Assembly: GCA_019454185.1 (NCBI GenBank) | Contig: CP075368.1 | Coordinates: forward strand, 186,001-250,000 | From: Phycisphaeraceae bacterium | Lineage (GTDB): Bacteria > Planctomycetota > Phycisphaerae > Phycisphaerales > UBA1924 | DNA: 64,000 nucleotides | Reading direction: 5' to 3' | In this document: positions 54,088 through 62,107 of the stretch, one piece after another | How positions within the stretch are numbered: the first letter of the stretch is position 1 | Layout: every line of letters starts with the position of its first letter | The notes under the pieces: generated by a model | What the model was told of the DNA's origin: nothing | Databases searched by the model: none | Seen by the model: only the letters and a program-made list of their open reading frames with translations | Made by a program: the position numbers and the translations under genes

Positions 54088-54376
54088 AGCATATTTGATT
54101 GTGTCATCAAATGCTTTCGCAACACGCAAGTCTGTGCAAGAGTACTTGTCAAGCGTTCCTAGCATTACATACTGGTACGCATGTCTACCCAATGCTGTGT
54201 TTTGTTCCAGCGATCTCAGTGCTCATGCAATCGCGAAGGGCCTAGAGCAGCGGTTCGGTACAGGACGCGGCAAGCGATTCCTTGTTACAGAGATCGGTGT
54301 GAACAAACAGGGTCGGTTGCCTAAGGAAGCGTGGTGGTTGCTAAACAACCCATCATCTCCTCGATTGTCGAAGTAG
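54080..54376 (+). CDS. Small hypothetical protein, Cas2/SinR-like fold possible
   Basis: 98 residues; overlaps the membrane protein gene by 8 bases. It begins with a beta strand ([11 protein letters not shown]), then a helix (ATRKSVQEYLSSVPSI), YWYACLPNAVFCSSDLSAHAIAKGLEQRFG and GKRFLVTEIGVNKQGRLPKEAWWLLNNP. The beta-alpha-beta...beta order with the strand FLVTE resembles ferredoxin-like proteins such as SinR/Cas2-like small proteins that I recall from defence-related pairs; no active site is proven. Lower GC than neighbours, like its partner. Confidence 0.75.
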   Translation: MSKAYLIVSSNAFATRKSVQEYLSSVPSITYWYACLPNAVFCSSDLSAHAIAKGLEQRFGTGRGKRFLVTEIGVNKQGRLPKEAWWLLNNPSSPRLSK

Positions 54377-54584
54377 TGCTATTGGCTCTCGACTCAATTG
54401 AGGTTGACCGCTCGGTTCCAAGCCCTGCATCTCCCGATTCTCCCCTCGCGTCCGCAGGACGGCGGAGTGTTGGCACGCGTGGGGGCGCAGCGCAGCCGCG
54501 GAGCGGCAAGCCAGTCAGCAGAGAGCTGTCGGTATACTCCGTCCGCTCACGCCGATTACGCCTCCGGACTAGGAGGTAGTACCA

Positions 54585-54728
54585 ATGACAACCGCAATCA
54601 TACAAATCATTCGGCTCGCGTGCAGGCTTGAGAAGGCCCCGCCCCACACTCTCATGGGCACGATCGCTCTGATACTCGCGGTCGGTATGGCGGTCTCGCT
54701 GATTGGCCTATGCTGGGGTCGAGGGTGA
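54585..54728 (+). CDS. 47-residue membrane peptide
   Basis: A small frame, too short to be seen by length criteria, with a strong ribosome site AGGAGGT ending 5-6 bases before ATG 54585. The product starts MTTAIIQIIRLACRLEKAPP and contains one hydrophobic helix (LMGTIALILAVGMAVSLIGL) near its C-terminus, ending CWGRG. It is 208 bases downstream of the low-GC pair. Possible small toxin, hydrophobic regulator or signal; no family is recognised. Confidence 0.6.
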   Translation: MTTAIIQIIRLACRLEKAPPHTLMGTIALILAVGMAVSLIGLCWGRG

Positions 54729-55395
54729 GCCGCTCGCAAGACCGATGGACTGGGTGCCCCGGGTCATGCGTCACCGCAACGCGAACGTTGAACTGCCCGT
54801 CACGAATCACAACAGACAGGCGGCTGGTGGCCGCGACCTTTCTTGATCGTGCCCGATGGCCTCGTCCTTCCTTCCGCCGCGCCACCGCATCTTCGCCGCC
54901 GCGGCGAAGATCGGTGCTTCTTGAGGCCCAACGGGCCGCCATAACGGGATCCGGGGCGATGCTCGTCGCTGCGCGACTTCGCTTGCCCCGGGCTCCGGCT
55001 CTGACGCCCCTTTGGGGCTTCCAAGCCAGCACCGTTGCGGCCAGCACAATTGCGCCGACCCCCTCCGACCCTTCGTGAGAGACTCACGCTGCACCGTGCC
55101 ACCGATGTTGGCCGCTCCGGCCCAAGCACGGTGCTTTCTCTCCGTGTCGGAATGTCCCCGCCCCACCGCGCCCCCCACGCCCCACTGCGCCCCCCCGCCC
55201 CGCCCGGCCGCCCGAAGAATCTTCATTGGCGGAGCGGGGGCGGATGCCCCGGACACGCCTTGCTACAACAAGACAGGGGCCATGTCGCCCCGCGGCGTGC
55301 GCTCGGTCTCGTGAGGGTTGAGGGGGCGAGCAAGCCGAGAGGCGCGGCTGTACACTGTTTCGTCAGTATGGCACGATCAGGATGGGAGGGCTTGC
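54729..55395. other. Intergenic region with repeats and C-rich run
   Basis: 667 bases with no convincing gene. There is a palindrome at 54889-54911 (ATCTTCGCCGC C GCGGCGAAGAT), GC-rich words similar to the 20554-20748 repeat, and a C-rich run at about 55156-55205 that on the minus strand is G-rich (several G3-G7 tracts). Short frames exist but look spurious. Confidence 0.5.
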
Positions 55396-55860
55396 ATGGT
55401 CACCGTGTATGTCTGGAACCCGCTGGTTCTGACGAAAGCGCCGCTCGTGGGGCACGCATCGATGCATATCGGGCGTGAGTATGTCTCATGGTGGCCGGAG
55501 CAGGCGGGGCGCGTGTTCAACACCTCTCCCTACCGGCAACGGACGCTCGAGCAGGACATCGAGGCCGAGGCGAATCGGCAGCCGGACTATCGCATCGCGA
55601 TTGACGGATTGGACACGGCGAGGATGCTCGACTGGTGGGCAAGTGTCGGCTTGCAGGCGAATGGGATGTTGCTGCACGGTCCTCTTCAGGCGTACGACCT
55701 GATCGAGCGGAACTGCTCAACCGTGGTCGCTGCGGGATTGCGGGTGGGTGGCGGCGATAAGCACGCGGCGTGGTGGAACTCGTGGAACATTGTCTGGACG
55801 CCGCGTGATGTGATGCGGTACGCCGAGGACATCCGCCGCTCTCTCCTCAAGGGGAGATGA
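55396..55860 (+). CDS. Permuted papain-like (NlpC-type) cysteine protease candidate
   Basis: 154 residues from ATG 55396; the frame is open further upstream but poorly coded. It has a His-first layout: VWNPLVLTKAPLVGHASMHIGREYVSWWPE with His after Gly, and a late NCSTVVAAGLRVGGG with a Cys after Asn. The middle is helical (TARMLDWWASVGLQ, LQAYDLIERN). His before Cys, with GHAS and a Trp-rich turn, is the pattern of permuted papain-fold proteases seen as toxin or peptidoglycan-active domains. There is no signal peptide and no partner gene recognised. Confidence 0.7.
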   Translation: MVTVYVWNPLVLTKAPLVGHASMHIGREYVSWWPEQAGRVFNTSPYRQRTLEQDIEAEANRQPDYRIAIDGLDTARMLDWWASVGLQANGMLLHGPLQAYDLIERNCSTVVAAGLRVGGGDKHAAWWNSWNIVWTPRDVMRYAEDIRRSLLKGR

Positions 55861-56056
55861 TCGAACCCGCGTGCCTTGTCGATCACTTTATAGGGAACGC
55901 CGCGAGTGACGGTGTGCTGTGTGATGCGTTGCTCTGCGGCTGAGTTGGCCTGCATGGCGTTCTGCCGTGCTACGTGCGTGGTCGGCTTTGCTGCGAGGGT
56001 GCTGATCGCGTCGTGGCGTCCGCCACGTGCGGCTGTGGGTGCGTTACAGTTCTGCC

Positions 56057-57874
56057 ATGAGTTTCAACGCGCGTCTTGCTGAGCGGTTCGAGCGTATTGC
56101 CAAGATTCTCGAGTTGCTGGGCGAGGACAAGTTCAGGGTGAACGCTCACAGCCGTGCCGCACGGGCGGTTGAGGCGCAGACGATCGATCTCTCGACGATC
56201 GCGGGGGACAGGAAGGCGTTGACGGCGATTGAGGGGATCGGCCCGAAGATCGCGGAGAAGATCGCGGAGTTTGCGAGCAGCGGCCGGATCGCGGAGTTGG
56301 AGGAGGTTGAGGGGCGTGTGCCGCCCGGGTTGCTGGCGATCATGGAGATTCCGGGGCTGGGCCCGAAGACGGTCGCGATGATGTGGGAGAAGGCGGGTGT
56401 GGAGACGCTGGAGGATCTGAAGCGGATCATTGATGACGGGACGATCCTGACGCTGCCTCGGATGGGTGAGAAGAGCGTTGAGAAGATCAAGAAGTCCATG
56501 GCGTTTGTTGCGGAGGGGAACAAGCGGCTGGAGCTCGGGGTTGCGATGCCCCTTGCGGAGTTGATTGTTGCCGAGGTGGAGCGGTGGCCGGGCGTGGAGC
56601 GTGCGGCGTTTGCGGGGTCGCTGCGTCGGGGGAAGGAGACGATCGGCGATATTGACATTCTGGTTGCGACGAGCGACATGGCGGGGGCGAGCGAGCGATT
56701 CGCGAAGCTTCCCGGTGTGGTGCAGGTGTTGTCGAGCGGGGAGGGGAAGTCGTCGGTGCGGATGCGTGCGTCGGCGGATCTCGGGAGGTGGGGCGCTGAT
56801 TCGGCGGGACCGACGGTGCAGGTCGATCTGCGCGTGATCCCGCTGGATCGCTGGGGCGCGGCGATGATGTATTTCACGGGCTCGAAGGAGCACAACATAC
56901 GTCTGCGCGAGCGGGCGTTGAAGCGGGGGATGACGCTGACGGAGTGGGGGCTGTTTCCGAATGATGATGATCCGACGCCGCCTCATAAGCGGGGGATCGC
57001 GCCGATCGCGTCGAAAGCGGAGCGGGATGTGTTCGCGGCGTTGGAGTTGGCGGAGGTGCCTCCTGAGATCAGAGAGGATCGGGGCGAGATCGCGCTTGCG
57101 GAGCGAGAGTTTGCGGAGGGGAAGGGGAGCGGGCTGCCTCGGCTGATCGAGGTGGGGGATATCAGGGCCGAGTTGCACGCGCACACGACGGCGTCTGATG
57201 GGAAGATGTCGATCGTGGAGCTGGCTGGGGAGGCCAAGCGGCGCGGGTTCCACACGATCGCGGTGACGGACCACTCGAAGTCTTCGGCGGTGGCGGGTGG
57301 TTTGTCGCCCGAGCGGTTGCTCGAGCACATCGCGGCGATCCATCGAGCGCGGAAGGAAGTGGAGGGGATCACGATCCTTGCGGGTTCGGAGGTGGACATC
57401 CTGGCGGATGGAACGCTGGACTATGAGGATGAGCTGCTCGCGAAGCTCGACGTGGTGGTGGCGAGCTCGCACGCATCATTGAGTCAGGAGCCGGAGGTGG
57501 CGACGGCGCGTCTGGTGCGGGCGATCGAGCACCCGATGGTGCACATCCTCGGGCACCCGACGGGGCGGCTGCTGAACCGGAGGCCGGGGCTGGAACCGGA
57601 TATGAGCACGATCTTTCGGGCGGCGAAGAAGCACGATGTTGCGCTGGAGATCAACGCGCACTGGCTGCGGCTGGATCTAAGGGACACTCACGTGAAGGGG
57701 GCGGTTGAGGCGGGGTGCCTGATCGCGATCGACTGCGATGTGCACGATCCGTCGGATTATGACAACCTGAGGTACGGGGTGGTGACGGCCAGGCGGGGGT
57801 GGGTGACGCCGGAGGTGTGCGTGAACGCCTGGGATGCGGCCCGGTTGCACGGATGGCTGAAGGGGAAGCGGTAA
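56057..57874 (+). CDS. polX: DNA polymerase X with PHP domain
   Basis: 605 residues from ATG 56057. Helix-hairpin-helix 1 (IEGIGPKIAEKIAEF) and 2 (IPGLGPKTVAMMWE), palm with GSLRRGKETIGDIDILVAT (catalytic Asp pair) and PTVQVDLRV, then C-terminal PHP phosphoesterase domain starting AELHAHTTASDGKMSIVEL with AVTDHSKSS, EVDILADG, SSHASL, LGHPTGRLL and DCDVHDPSDY. This is the bacterial/archaeal PolX architecture for base excision repair and end processing. ffh follows 25 bases later in the same direction. Confidence 0.96.
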   Translation: MSFNARLAERFERIAKILELLGEDKFRVNAHSRAARAVEAQTIDLSTIAGDRKALTAIEGIGPKIAEKIAEFASSGRIAELEEVEGRVPPGLLAIMEIPGLGPKTVAMMWEKAGVETLEDLKRIIDDGTILTLPRMGEKSVEKIKKSMAFVAEGNKRLELGVAMPLAELIVAEVERWPGVERAAFAGSLRRGKETIGDIDILVATSDMAGASERFAKLPGVVQVLSSGEGKSSVRMRASADLGRWGADSAGPTVQVDLRVIPLDRWGAAMMYFTGSKEHNIRLRERALKRGMTLTEWGLFPNDDDPTPPHKRGIAPIASKAERDVFAALELAEVPPEIREDRGEIALAEREFAEGKGSGLPRLIEVGDIRAELHAHTTASDGKMSIVELAGEAKRRGFHTIAVTDHSKSSAVAGGLSPERLLEHIAAIHRARKEVEGITILAGSEVDILADGTLDYEDELLAKLDVVVASSHASLSQEPEVATARLVRAIEHPMVHILGHPTGRLLNRRPGLEPDMSTIFRAAKKHDVALEINAHWLRLDLRDTHVKGAVEAGCLIAIDCDVHDPSDYDNLRYGVVTARRGWVTPEVCVNAWDAARLHGWLKGKR

Positions 57875-57899
57875 GCCGGAAAGGCCCTACACTCCGGGC

Positions 57900-59411
57900 A
57901 TGTTTGAACGACTGAGCGAGAGTTTCCAGGGTCTGTACAAGCGTCTGTCCGGGCAGGACAAGATCACGGAGTCCAACGTCCGCGAGGCGATGGGCGATGT
58001 GCGCACCGCGCTGCTCGAGGCGGATGTGAGCGTCGAGGCCGTCGATGCGTTCACCTTGAAGGTGCTGGACGAGGCGATCGGCACGCAGGTGACCAAGTCC
58101 CTCGCCCCCGGCGAGGAGATGATCGGCATTGTGCATAAGCACCTGGTTTCGTTCCTCGGCGGCACGCCGGGCGCGAAGCCGGTTGCGCCGGGTGAGAGCA
58201 GCGATCCGGTGATGCGGATCTCGCCGGGGCCGGCGGTCGTGATGCTGTGCGGCCTGCAGGGCTCGGGCAAGACGACGACGGCGGGCAAGCTGGCCGGGTA
58301 TCTCAAGAAGCGCGGGCGGAGCGTGATGCTGGTCGCGGCGGACCTTCAGCGCCCCGCGGCCGTCGAGCAGCTTGAGATCGTCGCCAAGCAGGTCGAGACC
58401 GAGCTGCCCGGTGGCTCGCAGGTCCACTTCTATGCCGAGCCGGACAAGTGCGCCGAGTACGGCAGGGCCGTGGGCGTGGCGGTGCAGATCTGCCAGCGGG
58501 CGATCCAGCAGGCGCGGAAGCTCGGCGTGGACACGGTGATCCTGGACACGGCCGGGCGATTGCACGTCAACGACGAGTTGATGGGAGAGTTGGCGCAGGT
58601 CTCGAAGGCGACGCAGCCGCACCACATTTTCCTTGTGGTCGACTCGATGTCGGGCCAGGATGCGCTGGTTTCGGCCAAGGCGTTCCACGCGAGACTGCCG
58701 GTTGACGGCATCGTGCTGACGAAGTTCGATTCGGACTCGCGGGGCGGCGCGGCGATCAGCGTCAAGCACGTGACGGGTGCATCGATCAAGCTGGTGGGCA
58801 CGGGGGAGAAGCTCGACGCGATCGAGGAGTTCCACGCCGACCGCATGGCCGGGCGCATCCTCGGTATGGGCGACGTTGTTTCGCTCGTTGAGAAGGCGCA
58901 GCAGGAGGTCACGGAGGAGGAGGCCCAGAAACTCCAGGAGAAGATGGCCCGTGGTGAGATGACCATGGATGACTTCCTCAGCCAGTTGCGGACGCTGAAG
59001 AAGATGGGGCCGCTGAAGCAGTTGATGGGGCTGATCCCCGGCGTCGGACAGATGGTGAAGAACGCGGACGTGGACGAGTCGCGCCTGGGACGGATCGAGG
59101 CGATGATCTGCTCGATGACGAAGCAGGAGCGTCGGGACCCGTCGGTCTTGAACAACTCACGACGCAACCGGATCGCGCGGGGATCGGGCGTTCAGGTGCA
59201 TGAGATCTCGGAAGTGGTGAAGCAGTTCGAGGGGATCAACCGCCTGACCAAGCAGATGGCGGCTCTCACACCGAGCGCGAAGGCGCAGGCCGTGCGCGCG
59301 ATCGGGCGGGCCGGTGCGGGCGACATGGCGGCGTTGCAGTCGCTGCCGAGCATGCAGCGCGGCTCGACCCACACGCCGAGCGTGAAGAGCAAGTTCAAGA
59401 AGCGGAAGTGA
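57900..59411 (+). CDS. ffh: Signal recognition particle protein Ffh
   Basis: 503 residues. N domain FERLSESFQGLYKRLSGQDKITESNVREAMGDVRTALLEADV; GTPase G1 GLQGSGKTTTAGKLA, G3 DTAGR, G4 TKFDSDSRGGA, GTGEKLDAIEEFH; methionine-rich M domain with MGPLKQLMGLIPG and SRRNRIARGSG. It binds the 4.5S RNA and signal peptides. The C-terminal tail ends SKFKKRK. rpsP, often the next gene elsewhere, is not here. The gene is followed by a tandem octamer array. Confidence 0.97.
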   Translation: MFERLSESFQGLYKRLSGQDKITESNVREAMGDVRTALLEADVSVEAVDAFTLKVLDEAIGTQVTKSLAPGEEMIGIVHKHLVSFLGGTPGAKPVAPGESSDPVMRISPGPAVVMLCGLQGSGKTTTAGKLAGYLKKRGRSVMLVAADLQRPAAVEQLEIVAKQVETELPGGSQVHFYAEPDKCAEYGRAVGVAVQICQRAIQQARKLGVDTVILDTAGRLHVNDELMGELAQVSKATQPHHIFLVVDSMSGQDALVSAKAFHARLPVDGIVLTKFDSDSRGGAAISVKHVTGASIKLVGTGEKLDAIEEFHADRMAGRILGMGDVVSLVEKAQQEVTEEEAQKLQEKMARGEMTMDDFLSQLRTLKKMGPLKQLMGLIPGVGQMVKNADVDESRLGRIEAMICSMTKQERRDPSVLNNSRRNRIARGSGVQVHEISEVVKQFEGINRLTKQMAALTPSAKAQAVRAIGRAGAGDMAALQSLPSMQRGSTHTPSVKSKFKKRK

Positions 59412-59426
59412 GGTCGGAGGCAGGAT

Positions 59427-59462
59427 GCACGAAGGCACGAAGGCACGAAGGCACGAAGGCAC
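59427..59462. repeat. Tandem octamer array, GCACGAAG x4.5
   Basis: Four full copies and a half of an 8-base unit, 15 bases after the ffh stop and before the minus-strand permease gene. Same length of unit as at 37148 and 50671. Confidence 0.9.
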
Positions 59463-59483
59463 AGGGGCGGGTCGCGGCGGGCT

Positions 59484-60893
59484 TTAGTTGCTGATGGGCA
59501 GGAAGTCAGTTTCTTTGCCCTGGGCCCAGCGCTTGAAGCGGGGCCAGAAGAGTTCCTGCAGCAGGATCTTGATGCAGGCGGCGACGGGGATGGCGATGAG
59601 CAGGCCGTAGACACCGGCCAGCGCGCCGCCCGCGAGTGATGCGAAGAGGATGGTGGGGGTGTCCATGCCGGTGGACTTGCCCTGGATCGCTGGTGTGAGG
59701 ACGTAATCGTCGAGGGCCTGGCCGGCGACGTAGAGGGCGATCGGCGCGCCGATCGTCCACCAGATCGCTTCCTGGAACTCGAACGCGTTGGGATGCAGGT
59801 AGAGAAGGATGATGGAGATGGGAACGCCGATGAGGGCGGCGTAGGGGATGATGGAGAGGAATGCGACGAGGGGGCCGAGGATGATCCATCCGGGCACGCC
59901 GATGAGCAGGTAGCCGACGGCGAAGACGACAGACTGGATCGCGGCGATGGTGAGCCGGCCTCGGACGAAGCCGCTGACGGCGGCGTTCATCTTCTGGCCG
60001 AGGTCGATGGCGCGGCCTTTCTTTCGTTCGGGGATGAGGTCTTTCCAGAACTCGAGGACCTTGCCGTAGCCGGTCGAGATGAAGAAGAAGAAGAAGCCGG
60101 TGATGAATGCCGTGAAGGCGATGTAGCCGACGGAGCCGACGGCGCGGAGTGCCGCGGAGAGGGCGTCGGAGCCGGTGCCGAGTGCGCGTTTGCCGACGGC
60201 GGCGCCGATGGCTTCGGAGTTGTCCTTTACCCAGCCGAGGATGAACTCGGCGACGCGGTATGTGCCGCGCCGGCCGCTCTCGGCGAAGGGGATGGCGATG
60301 CGTGGCGATTCGGCTGTGGTCTGGTCGAGGTCTTCGCTCGTGGCGTCGGGTTGATCGGGGGTTTGGGTGCCTTCGGGTTCGTTCGCGGCGCGCTTGCGGT
60401 TGACGTTGTCGTTGAGATCGGCGAGCCAGTGGCTGACGTTGCGCCAGCCGGGGCCGTCGAGGTTGTCGAACGCGGCCTGTCGGGACTCGGGGGTGTCGGC
60501 GCGGACGCTGTCCAAGAGGTTGCGGGAGTTGGCGGCGACGGATGTGGCGGCTCCGGCGACCTGGACGAACGCGACGGCGGACCCGATGACTGCGGGGACG
60601 ATGACGAGGATGAGGGTGGCGACGATGAGTGAGGCGACGGCGGTCTGTCGCTTCATCCGGGTTCTGCGGGTGAGCCACCCGACGACGGGTTCGAGGAGGT
60701 AGGCGAGCAGGAGCGCGAGGAGAAGCGGGACCGTGACGATGCTCAGTTTGTGGCCGAGGTAGACGAGGCCGACGAGCAGGAGCACCACGAGCACATCGCG
60801 CACCGGCTGGATCTGCCAGATATGGTGCTTGCGCCAGTCGATGCCGGGAGAGCGCGAGTGGCCTGCGCTCTGATTTTGGTTTGGGTCGGGCAT
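59484..60893 (-). CDS. AI-2E family transporter (PerM/TqsA-like)
   Basis: 469 residues from ATG 60893; a GTG/ATG further upstream is less likely. Hydrophobic pairs early (VLVVLLLVGLVYLGHKLSIVTVPLLLALLLAYLLEPVVGWLTRR) with the family motif LEPVV, then a loop of about 110 residues (RADTPESRQAAFDN...), then VGYIAFTAFITGFFFFFIS, GRLTIAAIQSVVFAVGYLLIGVPGWIILGPLVAFLSIIPYAALIGVPISIILLYL, and a C-terminal LFASLAGGALAGVYGLLIAIPVAACI. The loop is longer than in E. coli members. The substrate (autoinducer-2 or an ion) is family-level only. Confidence 0.92.
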   Translation of the reverse strand: MPDPNQNQSAGHSRSPGIDWRKHHIWQIQPVRDVLVVLLLVGLVYLGHKLSIVTVPLLLALLLAYLLEPVVGWLTRRTRMKRQTAVASLIVATLILVIVPAVIGSAVAFVQVAGAATSVAANSRNLLDSVRADTPESRQAAFDNLDGPGWRNVSHWLADLNDNVNRKRAANEPEGTQTPDQPDATSEDLDQTTAESPRIAIPFAESGRRGTYRVAEFILGWVKDNSEAIGAAVGKRALGTGSDALSAALRAVGSVGYIAFTAFITGFFFFFISTGYGKVLEFWKDLIPERKKGRAIDLGQKMNAAVSGFVRGRLTIAAIQSVVFAVGYLLIGVPGWIILGPLVAFLSIIPYAALIGVPISIILLYLHPNAFEFQEAIWWTIGAPIALYVAGQALDDYVLTPAIQGKSTGMDTPTILFASLAGGALAGVYGLLIAIPVAACIKILLQELFWPRFKRWAQGKETDFLPISN

Positions 60894-60977
60894 TTCAGAG
60901 GAGGATCGACCGCGCACGGGGGGGCGGCTTGACAGATCTGTGCCCAATCTGGGTGGCGGGGGCGGGGTTGAGCGATA

Positions 60978-61388
60978 TCAGGTCGCTTCGGGGCCGGCGA
61001 AGGCCTCGTCGAACTCGTAGACGGATCTGAAGTCGTCGAGAGTGTCTTCGTCGGTCTTGCGCATGAGGCCGACGTCGATCATGCCGAAGACGATGCGGCC
61101 GAAGTCGTCGGTGCGGCGGATGCCCCAGCGATCGAGGACGACGCGGGCGAGGCCTCCGAACTGGACGACGGCGTAGTCGCGGAGGCCCATGCAGAGCTGC
61201 TGGCCGGAGACGTGGCGGCTCTCGTCTTCGAGATCGCCGGACATGCCCGACTCGCCGTGGATGAGGCGGACAGTGTGGGCGAGACCTTCGCGCACGAACT
61301 GGAACGCATCCGGCGGGTAAGGGCCTGCCTTCTCTTGCACACGCTTCCAATCAACGAGGGCTTGTTCGGACACGTCGCTTGACTCCAC
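60978..61388 (-). CDS. Minf_1886 family protein
   Basis: 136 residues. YPPDAFQFVREGLAHTVRLIHG, RHVSGQQLCMGLRDYAVVQFGGLARVVLDRWGIRRTDDFGRIVFGMIDVGLMRKTDEDTLDDFRSVYEFDEAF. This is the whole Minf_1886 domain (ordinary length 120-140 residues), found in planctomycetes and verrucomicrobia. It is soluble; the function is unknown. It lies 84 bases downstream of its own operon partner, the permease, in the same direction. Confidence 0.9.
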   Translation of the reverse strand: MESSDVSEQALVDWKRVQEKAGPYPPDAFQFVREGLAHTVRLIHGESGMSGDLEDESRHVSGQQLCMGLRDYAVVQFGGLARVVLDRWGIRRTDDFGRIVFGMIDVGLMRKTDEDTLDDFRSVYEFDEAFAGPEAT

Positions 61389-61425
61389 GCTCGTTCCGCG
61401 GCGGGTGTGCCGCGTGCTGTAGATG

Positions 61426-62085
61426 CTAGACCTCTCGGCGGCGATGGGCTTCTTCGCGGGAGCGGCTCACCGACGGGGAGTTGCTGATCCAGAACCGGAG
61501 TGGTGCGGATGTCCACGCACCCTTGTCGCCGATACCTATTCGAGGTCCCTTCGAGACCTGCTCGGGAGATATCGGCAACCTTGACGGAATCTCAACACAG
61601 AGTCGGTTGTCCGTCACGAGGTCGATGCCATCGAGGGATCGATCGATGTTGAGCGACTTGCAGAGGTTGCCGGGTCCCCGGCAGAGGTGGTGGTCGGGGA
61701 TGGGGGCTTTGCGTGTGTGTCGGGGGTTGTGGCGGTGAGCGCGCATGATCGGGATTCCGTCGAGCGGCTCGAGGGATCTGAGCAGGACGGCGACGGGCTC
61801 GCCGGGAGAGCCGCACACGATGTTGGCGCAGTGGTGCATGCCGTATGTGAAGTAGACGTAGAGGACGCCCGGCGGGGCGTACATGGACTCGTTCCTGGGC
61901 GAGCGGTGGGCGCGGTATGCGTGTGAGGCGCGATCGTGGATGCCGATGTAGGCCTCGGTCTCGACGATGCGTGCACGGAGTGTGGAGCCGTCTTCGAGCG
62001 TTCTCACGAGGATCGTGCCGAGGAGCGCGGGGGCGAGCGACTCGGCGTCTTGCGAGAAGAATCGGCGCGGATCGGCTTGGGGCAT
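61426..62085 (-). CDS. 3-methyladenine DNA glycosylase (AAG/MPG type)
   Basis: 219 residues. LLGTILVRTLEDGSTLRARIVETEAYIGIHDRASHAYR with the catalytic Glu in VETEAY, then RNESMYAPPGVLYVYFTYGMHHCANIVCGSPGEPVAVLLRSLEPLDG, LCRGPGNLCKSLNIDRSLDG, RIGIGDKG and PLRFWISNSPSVS. It removes alkylated purines in base excision repair. Length matches bacterial Mpg. Upstream of the Minf_1886 gene by 37 bases on the same strand. Confidence 0.96.
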   Translation of the reverse strand: MPQADPRRFFSQDAESLAPALLGTILVRTLEDGSTLRARIVETEAYIGIHDRASHAYRAHRSPRNESMYAPPGVLYVYFTYGMHHCANIVCGSPGEPVAVLLRSLEPLDGIPIMRAHRHNPRHTRKAPIPDHHLCRGPGNLCKSLNIDRSLDGIDLVTDNRLCVEIPSRLPISPEQVSKGPRIGIGDKGAWTSAPLRFWISNSPSVSRSREEAHRRREV

Positions 62086-62107
62086 GTGGTCTGACCGATC
62101 GTGGAGA

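Noticed and set aside
55970..57472. 500-codon minus-strand frame opposite polX
   Set aside because: Antisense composition; PolX motifs on the plus strand are complete.
37148..59462. Octamer tandem arrays as CRISPR
   Set aside because: Units are 8 bases with no unique spacers; no cas genes are present.
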